A DNA stretch of 64,000 nucleotides from JBOZRQ01 sp050789255 (GTDB taxonomy: Bacteria; Bacillota; Sulfobacillia; Symbiobacteriales; Symbiobacteriaceae): the NCBI GenBank assembly GCA_050789255.1, contig JBOZRQ010000057.1, positions 124,001-188,000 on the forward strand. The letters are read 5' to 3'. Positions 51,383 to 59,547 of the stretch are shown piece by piece (the first letter of the stretch is position 1; the number at the start of each line of letters is the position of its first letter). The translations under genes and the position numbers were made by a program. The notes under the pieces were generated by a model. That model saw nothing but the letters and a program-made list of their open reading frames with translations. It ran no database searches and was not told where the DNA came from.

Positions 51383-52291
51383 TCAGGTCAGGTCAAGAGC
51401 CAGCTCAACCGCCATGCTGATGTGGCCGAACATGTCATCTTCGTACTCGCGGACCAGGGTGAAGCCCAGGCCTTCGTAGGCTCGGCGGCCAATCTGGTTC
51501 TCCTTCTCGACCTGTGCATAGACACGGTTGACGCTGACCTGCTCCCGGAGCGCCTCCACGCATGCGCTGAGCAGCCGCCGGCCAAGGCCCCTGCCCTGGT
51601 ACTCCGGCAGCACGTAGAACCGCCACAGTTCGGCCTCCCCCAGCTCCTTGCGGGCGGAGATCATGGCAAAGCCCACGGCCTGGCCTTCGGGCTCGGTGGC
51701 GACGAAGAATGCGTTGGCGGGGTTGGCGATCTGCCGGGTGAGGGCGGCCTCCGAATACCACTGGGAGAGGGCTTTGGCCTGAACCTCCTCAGGCAGGATT
51801 CCCTGGTACGTGGCCTTCCAGGCCGCCGTTGCCACGGCGATAATGCCCTGGCAATCTGCAGGCGTCGCCCGCCGGACCTGGTACGCGACCTTCGCTCCCC
51901 AGGACTCCGCAGCCACGTCGGCAATCGGCTGGGAGAAGGTCCAGCGGTGGCCGCCCGGATCCTGGGCGCTGTACTGGCGCTCGCCGAAAGGGAAGTCGGT
52001 GGGTTCACTCACAATGTGCGCCCCATGCTCGCGGGCCCTCCGGCAGTGCGCGTCTACGTCATCCACCCGCACATGCACGGAGTGGCTTCCCATCGCCCCG
52101 TTGGGCGCCGCACTGCCCCGGTCGGTCACGATTATGGCGCCTTGCCCATACAGAAGCTGAATCCGGTGGGTGCCGATGCGCAGTCGTTCCGTGAAGCCAA
52201 AGGTCCGGCAAAGAAACGCAGCGGCGGCGCCCACGTCATCATAGCAAAGCACGGGGATCACAACAGCATCTGGCGTGGAGCGGTTACGCAT
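51383..52291 (-). CDS. VOC-GNAT fusion protein
   Basis: A 302-residue protein from ATG 52291 (GAGGTG nine bases upstream). Residues 8-130 form a VOC/bleomycin-resistance-like domain (VIPVLCYDDVGAAAAFLCRTFGF ... YSAQDPGGHRWTFSQP); residues 140-302 a GNAT acetyltransferase (RRATPADCQGIIAVATAAW, WRFYVLPEYQGRGLGRRLL, GLGFTLVREYE). Two resistance-type domains in one chain suggest binding and modification of one small molecule. Downstream of the metallo-hydrolase gene on the same strand, 17 bp apart, so co-transcribed. Confidence 0.88.
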   Translation of the reverse strand: MRNRSTPDAVVIPVLCYDDVGAAAAFLCRTFGFTERLRIGTHRIQLLYGQGAIIVTDRGSAAPNGAMGSHSVHVRVDDVDAHCRRAREHGAHIVSEPTDFPFGERQYSAQDPGGHRWTFSQPIADVAAESWGAKVAYQVRRATPADCQGIIAVATAAWKATYQGILPEEVQAKALSQWYSEAALTRQIANPANAFFVATEPEGQAVGFAMISARKELGEAELWRFYVLPEYQGRGLGRRLLSACVEALREQVSVNRVYAQVEKENQIGRRAYEGLGFTLVREYEDDMFGHISMAVELALDLT

Positions 52292-52307
52292 GGGGGTCAC
52301 ACCTCAT

Positions 52308-53063
52308 CTACATAGCTTTGACCTCGATCATCTCGCCGTCGGCGGGGATTCGCACCTGGGGCAGAAGGCCCAACTCTTTCTGAAGACCTTCCCGGGTGAG
52401 CAGGCAGTGGTTCACCGTATCCATATGGACGGCCACCACGGCGGCGCCCGGGGCCGTACGGCAGACCCGGGCTATATCCCGCCCGTTCATGGTAATGGGC
52501 GAGCCGGTCAGGAACTGGGCTGCCCCTGCGTTGACCACCACCACGTCGGGGTTGAAGGTCTCCAGGGTCTCCCGGACGCAGCCGCACCAGACGGTGTCGC
52601 CGGCCAGGTAGAGCACCGGCTCGCCGGGCGCCCGCAGCACGAACCCCGAGACCTGGCCCATCTTCTGGCCGATCAGCCCGACGCCGTGCTTTCCGCCGGT
52701 CCGGACGACCTCGATGGACTCGAACTCGGCCGCCTCAGCGATGGCCCGGACCTGGCTGAAGCCGTACTCCCGGAGCCGCTGCTCGTCACCCGGCTGGCAA
52801 AGCAAGGGCACGTCTTTCGGAAGCAGCTGCGCCGCGGCCTCATCAAAGTGGTCACGGTGAAGATGCGTGATGATGATCGCATCCAGCCCCTGCACGACGT
52901 CTAAAGGGGGAACGGGCAGCGGGACCAGGGGGAAACGGCGGTCATTCGCGGCGTTCTGCACCGGGGGCATGCTCCCGGCCTCGCCAAGCATTGGGTCGAC
53001 CAGAATCCGCCGCCCGGCCATCTCTACGATCAGCGTGGCGTGGCGGATCAGTTGAATACGCAT
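52308..53063 (-). CDS. Metallo-beta-lactamase-fold hydrolase (UlaG-like)
   Basis: A 251-residue protein from ATG 53063 with GGAGGAA upstream. RHATLIVEMAGRRILVDPML and the zinc motif THLHRDHFD (HxHxDH near 70-76), then AGDTVW (Asp ligand) and AVHMDTVNH (last His). Cytoplasmic, probably a phosphodiesterase or lactone hydrolase of the UlaG branch. Divergent from the Lrp-type regulator, which may control it. Confidence 0.88.
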   Translation of the reverse strand: MRIQLIRHATLIVEMAGRRILVDPMLGEAGSMPPVQNAANDRRFPLVPLPVPPLDVVQGLDAIIITHLHRDHFDEAAAQLLPKDVPLLCQPGDEQRLREYGFSQVRAIAEAAEFESIEVVRTGGKHGVGLIGQKMGQVSGFVLRAPGEPVLYLAGDTVWCGCVRETLETFNPDVVVVNAGAAQFLTGSPITMNGRDIARVCRTAPGAAVVAVHMDTVNHCLLTREGLQKELGLLPQVRIPADGEMIEVKAM

Positions 53064-53182
53064 CGGGATGATTCCTCCATATACTTCCTGCCCACATGAT
53101 AACCGACCGGCTTTGCCGAATCGATTGTGGCGAGGAAGCGTTCAGGAGCCACGACTTTCATCATGAAAGGATTCGACGCCGC

Positions 53183-53596
53183 ATGCTTGACCAGACCGAT
53201 ATCGCGATTCTTGAGCTCCTGCGGCAGGACTCCCGGCTGACCTGGAAGGAGGTTGGCGAGCGGGTGCACCTGACGGGGCAGGCCGTGGCAGGCCGCATCG
53301 CCAAACTGCAGGAACTGGGCATCCTACAGGGGTACACCATCCGTGTCGATGAGGAGAAGCTGGGGCGCCCCCTCCTCGCCCTGGTCACCGTCTTTATGAA
53401 GTCGACGGACCATGCGGGCTTCCGGCGCCTTCTTGCGGCGGAGCCGCTCGTGGAGGAAGCCTTCCGCGTGAGCGGGGAGGGCTGCTACTGGCTCCGCGTG
53501 CGCTGCTCGGGACAGGAGGAGTTGACCGCACTGCTCGACCGGCTATTGGCCTACGGCAACTACCGGGTCAACCTGAGTCTCGGTCAAGTCAAGTAA
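53183..53596 (+). CDS. Lrp/AsnC-family transcriptional regulator
   Basis: A 137-residue protein from ATG 53183 (AAAGGA upstream). MLDQTDIAILELLRQDSRLTWKEVGERVHLTGQAVAGRIAKL is the HTH, followed by the RAM (ligand-binding) domain ending in GYTIRVDEEKLGRPLLALVTV and NYRVNLSLGQVK. Divergent from the MBL-fold gene; its end overlaps the convergent methyltransferase by 8 bp. Confidence 0.9.
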   Translation: MLDQTDIAILELLRQDSRLTWKEVGERVHLTGQAVAGRIAKLQELGILQGYTIRVDEEKLGRPLLALVTVFMKSTDHAGFRRLLAAEPLVEEAFRVSGEGCYWLRVRCSGQEELTALLDRLLAYGNYRVNLSLGQVK

Positions 53597-54194
53597 CCGA
53601 GGCTGTCCCTACAAAGACAGGGGAGTTGGGCGTCACCTTGGTCAGGGAGGACACCTCAAAGCCGGCGCGCCGAATGGCGGCGATGGTGTCGCGGTTGGGC
53701 CGGCACCCCGCCCCGAGCACCCGGTTGACCGGGGTGATGATATCCTGCACCCGGGCCCAGAAGGGGCTCTCCGACCGGACGTGCTCCATGAACAGAAACC
53801 TGCCCCCGGGCTTGAGCACCCGGCGCACTTCGGCCAGGGCCGCCGCCTGGTCCTCCACGCTGCAGAAGACCAGCGTGGATACCACGGTGTCGAAACTGGC
53901 GGTCGGAAAGGGCAACTGCTCGGCAGCCGCCGGAACCAGGTCCACCGGGAGGGCGGCGCCGCGGAGCTTCATCTCCGCCCGCTTAAGCATGTAGGGATCG
54001 GGCTCGGACAGCGTAAGCCGCTCCACCTGGGCGCCCAGGCCGTAAAAGCGGAGGTTCTCGCCGCCGCCTGCGCCTACCTCCAGTACGTTCCCGATGGCCG
54101 GGCTCACCGCAGCGGGGCGAAAGCGATCCATCTGCTTGTGCATCCGACTCCATACGGCTGCAAAAATCGGGTGACCTTCTCCGAGTGTTGGCAT
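53589..54194 (-). CDS. Class I SAM-dependent methyltransferase (Methyltransf_11)
   Basis: A 201-residue protein. ATG 54194 is eight bases after AGGAGG. Motif I VLEVGAGGGENLRFY near 38-52, LSEPDPYMLKRAE as strand 2, then PFPTASFDTVVSTLVFCSV and VLKPGGRFLFMEHV: the UbiE-like group. Substrate unknown. Its promoter region is shared with the divergent TetR gene, so TetR may also regulate it. Confidence 0.88.
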   Translation of the reverse strand: MPTLGEGHPIFAAVWSRMHKQMDRFRPAAVSPAIGNVLEVGAGGGENLRFYGLGAQVERLTLSEPDPYMLKRAEMKLRGAALPVDLVPAAAEQLPFPTASFDTVVSTLVFCSVEDQAAALAEVRRVLKPGGRFLFMEHVRSESPFWARVQDIITPVNRVLGAGCRPNRDTIAAIRRAGFEVSSLTKVTPNSPVFVGTASVT

Positions 54195-54243
54195 GTACAA
54201 AACCTCCTATGTGAGAATTGGTGACGATGTGACAATCTCCCGC

Positions 54244-54290
54244 TTGACACCCCGGTAATTAGCGGATATATTTCACTTAACAGCGTTAAC
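54244..54290 (+). promoter_or_regulatory. TetR promoter with palindromic operator
   Basis: TTGACA (54,244-54,249), 17-bp spacer, TATATT (54,267-54,272). Directly after it is CTTAACAGCGTTAAC (54,276-54,290), which nearly matches the perfect palindrome CTTAACGGCGTTAAG in front of the MFS gene. This indicates autorepression by the TetR protein. Confidence 0.8.
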
Positions 54291-54325
54291 CTAGGAACGC
54301 AAACGATGTTCAGGAAGTGAATGCC

Positions 54326-54955
54326 GTGTCCCCCACGCAATCCGACCGTGTCCGCAAGGCCAGCCGGGAGCGGAGGGCCCAACAGAAAGAGGATCTGCGC
54401 CAGGCTATATTGGCCGAGGCATCAAAGATTCTGTATGAAAAGGGCTACGAGGGCTTCTCGCTCCGGCAGCTGGCGGAGCGCATCGGCTACTCGGCCACCA
54501 CGATCTATCTCTACTTTGAGGACAAGGATGCCCTTCTGATCACCCTGGTGGAAGAGCGGTTCGGCAAGCTCCTGAAGGCGACCGAGGAAGCCATGACGAC
54601 GATCAAGGACCCCCTCGAGCGTATTCGGTTCTTCGGCGATGCTTACCTGGAGTTCGGCCTCAGCGACCCGGCGTTCTTCCGGGGGGTCTACCTGCAGCGG
54701 CCGGATCTGCTGGTCCGGGCTCTCGGCCCTGAGCGGGTCTCGCTGAACGGGCACAACAACAAGACGACCCTTCAGGAAGCGATCGACGCCGGCATCATCC
54801 CACCGTGCAACCTGGAAGACGTCAGCAACGCCATGTGGGCCGCGATTCACGGCCTGGTCACGCTGACGGTCACGATTCCGAAGTTCTCCCCCGAGCAGAT
54901 CCAGGGGATGAAAGAGGCATTGACCAACCTCGTTCTCAAAGGCCTGCGCTCCTAG
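54326..54955 (+). CDS. TetR-family repressor of the DHA2 exporter
   Basis: About 209 residues from GTG 54326 (AGGAAG eight bases upstream; GTG 54317 is an alternative). HTH at about 22-66: DLRQAILAEASKILYEKGYEGFSLRQLAERIGYSATTIYLYF. The C-terminal domain fits the TetR_C_33/WHG-like dimerisation domain. It sits 70 bp before the DHA2 exporter in the same direction with matching operators before both genes, so it most likely represses both until a drug binds. Confidence 0.9.
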   Translation: MSPTQSDRVRKASRERRAQQKEDLRQAILAEASKILYEKGYEGFSLRQLAERIGYSATTIYLYFEDKDALLITLVEERFGKLLKATEEAMTTIKDPLERIRFFGDAYLEFGLSDPAFFRGVYLQRPDLLVRALGPERVSLNGHNNKTTLQEAIDAGIIPPCNLEDVSNAMWAAIHGLVTLTVTIPKFSPEQIQGMKEALTNLVLKGLRS

Positions 54956-54977
54956 CAGGCGTTTCTTTTGGTCCCAA

Positions 54978-54992
54978 CTTAACGGCGTTAAG
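54978..54992 (+). promoter_or_regulatory. TetR operator before the DHA2 exporter
   Basis: CTTAACGGCGTTAAG, a perfect 15-bp palindrome 32 bp before the MFS start codon, matching the TetR promoter operator except at two positions. Confidence 0.8.
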
Positions 54993-55024
54993 ATAAATAG
55001 CAACACTCACCTGGAGGAATTCCC

Positions 55025-57073
55025 ATGCAGGCCTTGAGCCACGGCGCCCCGGCTAACCAGCGAATCGACTACACGAGCACCCTTTCCGGCAAGCAGAAGC
55101 TGGTGATTTTGCTGGGCGTGCTCCTGACCCTGTTCCTCGCCGCCCTCGACCAGACCATTGTGGCGACGGCCCAGCCCGCAATCGTCAAGGAGTTCCAGGC
55201 GATCGACCTGCTCTCGTGGGTGACCACCGGCTACCTGCTGGCCTCTACTTCGATGGTGCCGATCTTCGGCAAGCTGTCCGACCTGTACGGCCGCAAGCGG
55301 GTGCTGATGACCGGCGCCGTGATCTTCCTGATCGGGTCGGCCCTCTGCGGCACCGCCCAGTCGATGATGCAGCTGATCATCTACCGTGTGCTGCAGGGCG
55401 TAGGCGCCGCCGGCATCGTGTCGGTCTCCTTCGCAGTGCCTGCGGACTTGTGGGTCCCGGCCGAGCGGGCGAAGATTTCGGGGCTGATCACCAGCGTGTT
55501 CGGTTTGGCCGGCGTGGTCGGGCCCTTCCTCGGCGGGCTTCTGACCGACCACATTAGCTGGCGGGCCGTCTTCTACATCAATGTGCCGATTGGCGTGATC
55601 GCGCTGGCCTTTGTGGCGCTGAAGATGCCCCGGATGGCCAGCGGCCTGCGGGTGGCGATCGACTGGGCTGGCACGGTAACGCTGCTCACGGCGGTGGTGC
55701 CGCTGCTGCTCGCTGTCACCCTGGACAAGACCCTGTACCCGTGGGGGTCGCCCCTGATTCTGAGCCTCTTTGGCGTCGCTGCGGTCTCCACCGCTGTGTT
55801 CCTGGCGGTGGAGGCGCGGGCCGCTTCGCCGCTGTTGCCGCTGGGCCTGTTTCGGAACAAGACCTTTACGGTCTCCAGCCTGGCCTCCTTCACCTTTGGC
55901 GCAGCGTTCTTCGGCTCGATTATCTACCTGGCGATGTTCATGGTTGGCGTGCTCGGGGTGACCGCGACCAAGGCGGGCGGCGCCCTGATGCCGATGATGG
56001 TGGGCATGGTGGGTGGCGCGGTCATCTCCACGATGGGCGCCCAGCGGACAGGCCGCTACAAGCCCTTCCTGCTGGTGGGCGTGGTGGTGACGGGTCTGGG
56101 GCTCTATCTGATGTCGCAGATGACTGTGGACACGACCCTGGCCGGGATTACCTGGCGAATGGTTGTGCTGGGCGTTGGTGTAGGCCCGATCGCTCCGCTG
56201 CTGGCGCTTTCGATCACGAACTCGGTGCCGATCGAGCAGGTGGGCGCCGCCAGCGCCAGCCGCACCTTCTTCCAGAACATCGGACAGACCGTGGCGGTGG
56301 CGATCTTCGGCGTGATTATGAGCACCAACCTGACCGATGCGATGACGGCCCGGATGCGGCCGATCGTGGCGGACCTGCCGCCGGCGTTCCAAAGTCGCAT
56401 GGATGTGAATCAGATGAAGAACAGCATGGCCTCGGAGAGCGGTGAGGGCGTCCCGGATGTTTCGGCGAAGATTGCGACCGAGATCAGCGCTGCCTTTGCG
56501 GAGCAACGTGCGCTGGTGACGGCGGCGCTGAAGGAGAACAACGCCGAGGCGCAGCAGAAGCTGGTGGCCAACCCGGACATTCCTACTGAGCTGAAGCAGG
56601 TGGTGGCGCCGGGCGCCCTGGAGTCGCTGGTGCAGCTCGAGATGGATACGCAGTTCAGCCAGCTGTCGGCGGCGTTGTCGAGCGGTCGGCCCGAGGCGCT
56701 GAGCGCTGTGATGGCCGATCCCCGGGTGCCGGAGGCGCTGAAGCAGGCGGTCGGCAAGGTCCCGCCCGAGGCGCTGCTGGGTCAAGCCCGCCAGGCCATG
56801 GCTGGCATGAAGCCGGCGCTGGTGGAGCAGGCCAGGGCACAGGCGCTCACGACGGCCCTGGCTGGGCTGGATGCTAAGGAGCAGGAGATGGTCAAGCAGG
56901 GGGCGGCGACCGGGGCGAAGATCACCCTGGCGATCAAGGAGAGCTTTGCCGACAGCACGACCCCGATTTATGGGGATGCGGTCTACATCGCTCTGGTGAC
57001 GCTGCTGCTGCTCTTCTTCCTGCCGGAGATTCCGCTGCGGGGCAGGTCGGTGGAGGTGCCGGTGGGGCACTAA
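55025..57073 (+). CDS. DHA2 (EmrB/QacA) MFS drug exporter with long C-terminal loop
   Basis: A 682-residue membrane protein from ATG 55025 (TGGAGGAA upstream). Fourteen helices; antiporter motif C is GLAGVVGPFLGGLLTD, motif A GKLSDLYGRKRVLM, motif D1 LFLAALDQTIVATAQP. Between the penultimate and last helices lies an insert of about 190 residues, helical and Ala/Gln/Glu-rich (about 455-650), which makes it longer than the usual 480-520 residues; such inserts are seen in some Gram-positive members. Regulated by the upstream TetR protein. Confidence 0.92.
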   Translation: MQALSHGAPANQRIDYTSTLSGKQKLVILLGVLLTLFLAALDQTIVATAQPAIVKEFQAIDLLSWVTTGYLLASTSMVPIFGKLSDLYGRKRVLMTGAVIFLIGSALCGTAQSMMQLIIYRVLQGVGAAGIVSVSFAVPADLWVPAERAKISGLITSVFGLAGVVGPFLGGLLTDHISWRAVFYINVPIGVIALAFVALKMPRMASGLRVAIDWAGTVTLLTAVVPLLLAVTLDKTLYPWGSPLILSLFGVAAVSTAVFLAVEARAASPLLPLGLFRNKTFTVSSLASFTFGAAFFGSIIYLAMFMVGVLGVTATKAGGALMPMMVGMVGGAVISTMGAQRTGRYKPFLLVGVVVTGLGLYLMSQMTVDTTLAGITWRMVVLGVGVGPIAPLLALSITNSVPIEQVGAASASRTFFQNIGQTVAVAIFGVIMSTNLTDAMTARMRPIVADLPPAFQSRMDVNQMKNSMASESGEGVPDVSAKIATEISAAFAEQRALVTAALKENNAEAQQKLVANPDIPTELKQVVAPGALESLVQLEMDTQFSQLSAALSSGRPEALSAVMADPRVPEALKQAVGKVPPEALLGQARQAMAGMKPALVEQARAQALTTALAGLDAKEQEMVKQGAATGAKITLAIKESFADSTTPIYGDAVYIALVTLLLLFFLPEIPLRGRSVEVPVGH

Positions 57074-57075
57074 GC

Positions 57076-58020
57076 CTAGAGGGTGGCGGCCCAACGCCGG
57101 TAATGCAGGCTTTCGGTCTCCAGGTGATCGATCAGCATAGCGTGTGAAGATGTGTCCCTGAGCGGCAGAAGGCCTTCGACCTTCTGCCGCATTTTGTTGA
57201 GTGTCAAGTCCTCCGGCTGGACGATGACCAGGGAGATGCCGTGTACTACGCAGAGGCCGATTTTGAGATAGTCCCGCTCCTGCTGGCGCACGACCTGCTT
57301 CGTGCTGTACTTCTTGGTGGCCCGGTAGTGCTGGGGGCCGTTGAATTCGAAGCCGACCTGGTGGGTCGGGTAGAATCGGTCCAGCTCCAGCAGTTGGCCT
57401 GTCCGGGGGTTGCGGAGGAGACTGGGTTTGCCACCATCGATTGACTCCACGGAGTCGACCAGGAGCGACAGGTACTCTCGCATGACAGCTTCGCCGAAGT
57501 GGTCGGCATTGGTCAGGCGCAGTTCGGCGGCGGCAATCTCGTTGAGGCCCCGCTCCAGGCCCGGGAAGGACAGCTCGAAGTGGAGCCTGTCAAGCCGGTT
57601 CTTCCGGTTGGCTGTGATCCATTCGGACCTGACCAACTCCGCTACGGCCCTGGCTAGGGTCTTGGGCGTGGCGTGTGCCATTGCGGCCAGTTCCTCGTAG
57701 CTGAAGCTGCCAACAGGGTGGTGGAAGTTGGGCGTCAGGAGAAGAACGCCATACAGCACCTTGGCCTGGGCGCTTACCTTGGGGTCGGTGAGCAGGGCGC
57801 TGGGGATGGGAACCACGGGGGAGTGCGGCGCCCAGGCCGCTCCTGCCAGCTCCTGAAGGGCCCGGTAGACGGTCGTGCGGGAGAGCCCTGAGGCCGCTGC
57901 CAGGGAGTTTGGGCTACCGGGTCCACCTAGCTCGGACACCATCCAGACCACTTTCGCGGCCGGCCCCAGGCCCTTGTGCTGTAGGAGGGCAACCGGCACC
58001 TGCACAGCCTCATGGTTCAT
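57076..58020 (-). CDS. HTH protein with C-terminal PD-(D/E)XK (DUF559/Vsr-like) domain
   Basis: A 314-residue protein from ATG 58020. Two winged-helix-like segments come first (SLAAASGLSRTTVYRALQEL at about 39-58; SYEELAAMAHATPKTLARAVAELV at about 106-129). The C-terminal 120 residues read LLELDRFYPTHQVGFEFNGPQHYRATKK with QQERDYLKIGLCVV: the Glu-x-Asp ... Glu-Phe-Asn-Gly-Pro-Gln-His ... Arg-Asp-x-x-Lys pattern of Vsr/DUF559-type nucleases. It may be a replication- or transposition-linked regulator or a solitary nuclease. Convergent with the DHA2 gene, 3 bp apart. Confidence 0.7.
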   Translation of the reverse strand: MNHEAVQVPVALLQHKGLGPAAKVVWMVSELGGPGSPNSLAAASGLSRTTVYRALQELAGAAWAPHSPVVPIPSALLTDPKVSAQAKVLYGVLLLTPNFHHPVGSFSYEELAAMAHATPKTLARAVAELVRSEWITANRKNRLDRLHFELSFPGLERGLNEIAAAELRLTNADHFGEAVMREYLSLLVDSVESIDGGKPSLLRNPRTGQLLELDRFYPTHQVGFEFNGPQHYRATKKYSTKQVVRQQERDYLKIGLCVVHGISLVIVQPEDLTLNKMRQKVEGLLPLRDTSSHAMLIDHLETESLHYRRWAATL

Positions 58021-58070
58021 GGATCACCCCTCCTCTTGTTTACATCCATATTCTCCCATTCAGGTTGATA

Positions 58071-58273
58071 CTCCTGTAATCCTGGGACGTCGTCGGGGGG
58101 AAAAGGCGTCCCATATTTACGTGAGGATCGGGCGTTGGCTTTCAAAACTACCCCCCACCGGTATCAAAAGACCGATTTCCGGCACGGCGAGCGCCTGATG
58201 TCTGGTCGCTGGAGCCCCGTCACGTAATTGTGGTACACCGATGCCCGGTAGCCGGTGTTTCAAAGTTACGTGA
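58071..58273. repeat. Bipartite palindromic element, copy 2
   Basis: First pair: CTCCTGTAATCCTGGGAC (58,071-58,088) with GTCCCATATTTACGTGAG (58,108-58,125). Second pair: TCACGTAATTGTGGTACACC (58,220-58,239) with GGTGTTTCAAAGTTACGTGA (58,254-58,273). The layout and arm sequence match the element at 30,656-30,869. It lies between a minus-strand HTH gene start and the 3' end of the MFS gene of the selenocysteine-type operon. Confidence 0.75.
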
Positions 58274-58300
58274 AGGCACGGAAACCCCTCAGAATAGGGC

Positions 58301-58325
58301 AACCGCCCCCACGAAGGAGGCGGTT
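58301..58325. terminator. Hairpin after the MFS gene
   Basis: AACCGCC (58,301-58,307) and GGCGGTT (58,319-58,325) pair; weak T-run only on the plus strand. Confidence 0.5.
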
Positions 58326-58344
58326 TTGGTGGGGGGTACCCTGA

Positions 58345-59547
58345 TCAAACGGATTCGAGCAGGCGGAGCGAGCGACTGGACCAACCCACCAGGCCGAGGA
58401 GCATGCAGGCAACCCCGGCCAGCGCCAGTGTGGGGCCTGGCCCAAACCGGTCGACCATCAGGCCGCCCAGGGCCGAGCCCAGGGGCACGCCCATTTGCGT
58501 GACAACCAGGATGAGGCCGAAGACCCGCCCGTAGGACTCGGGCGGCACCGTGCGCTGCCGGGCCGTGATTTCGATGACGTTGTACGGCGCCCAGGCGACG
58601 CCTGCCAGGAACATGAGCACCAGCACCAGCGGCAGGCTGTGCACCCAGACCAACGGGGCTGTGAGGGCGCCCCACAGGAAGGTGATCGCCGCAACGGCCC
58701 GTCCGGCGGGCCACCGGCCGGCCAGCCCGGAGAGCAAGCCACCCGTCAGGCTGCCCGCCGCAAACACGCTCCAGATCCAGCCCAGCTCGGTCGCGCCGGC
58801 GCCCAGCTGCCGGTCGACGTAGAAGACGAGCGCCACCGGCAGCGGGCCGTAGAAGGTGTTGAGCAGCAACGAGTTGACCGTGAGCGCCACCAGGGGCCGG
58901 GAGCCCAGCAGGAGCCCCACCCCTTCCCGCATGGAGCTCCAGTAGGTCGCCGTCGTACGGCGCACCCGGTCGACCGCCGCAGGCAACTGCGTCAGCGCCA
59001 GCACGAAGAGCAGGAAGGTGATCCCGTCCACAGTGAGCACGGTCATCGGGTGGAACCAGCGCAGGAGCAGGCCGCCCAGGGCCGGCCCCGCCAGGTAGGC
59101 CACCTGCCACTGCACCTGGTTGAGTGCGTTGGCGGCGGTCAGCAGGTCCGGCTCCGTGACCAGGGCAGGGGTGATCGCAGACTGCCCCACCTTGGTGAAG
59201 GCGCCGAGGAGACCCATGAGCGCCATCGCCACGAAAATGTGCCAGAGCTGCAGCCATCCCTGCAGGAAGAGGACGGGCAGCAGGAGCGAAATGAGCCCCC
59301 GGCCCAGGTTGTCGAGGATCATCAGCCGGCGGCGGGAGCCCTGGTCCAGCAAGGGACCCACCAGGAGGGCGCCGACCGCCGTGAAGGCCGTGCCCAGGGA
59401 GAGCACGGCGCCTACCGCCGATGGCGAGTCGGACTGGAGCTTGACGAACCAGGAGAGCCCGAGCTGGCCGACCTGCGACCCGAGGAAGTTCACGGTAAGG
59501 CCGAGCCAGAACCACCGGTAGCCAGCGTTCAAGAACAGGCGCTTCAC
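58345..59547 (-). CDS. MFS transporter coupled to the Sec-type thioredoxin gene
   Basis: A 400-residue membrane protein from GTG 59547, which overlaps the stop of the preceding thioredoxin-fold gene. Twelve predicted helices; NAGYRWFWLGLTVNFLGSQVGQLGL at the start and LSGLAGRWPAGRAV resemble the MFS_3 efflux group. The substrate cannot be told; the coupling with a probable selenoprotein hints at a thiol, metalloid or electrophile exporter. Confidence 0.85.
   Translation of the reverse strand: MKRLFLNAGYRWFWLGLTVNFLGSQVGQLGLSWFVKLQSDSPSAVGAVLSLGTAFTAVGALLVGPLLDQGSRRRLMILDNLGRGLISLLLPVLFLQGWLQLWHIFVAMALMGLLGAFTKVGQSAITPALVTEPDLLTAANALNQVQWQVAYLAGPALGGLLLRWFHPMTVLTVDGITFLLFVLALTQLPAAVDRVRRTTATYWSSMREGVGLLLGSRPLVALTVNSLLLNTFYGPLPVALVFYVDRQLGAGATELGWIWSVFAAGSLTGGLLSGLAGRWPAGRAVAAITFLWGALTAPLVWVHSLPLVLVLMFLAGVAWAPYNVIEITARQRTVPPESYGRVFGLILVVTQMGVPLGSALGGLMVDRFGPGPTLALAGVACMLLGLVGWSSRSLRLLESV

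Noticed and set aside
55007..57094. 695-codon minus-strand open frame opposite the DHA2 exporter
   Set aside because: It is the shadow of a GC-rich gene: His/Arg/Gln-rich composition, no ribosome-binding site, and the opposite strand encodes a clear MFS protein. The same holds for long frames opposite 58,345-59,547, 40,371-42,668 and 43,095-44,672.
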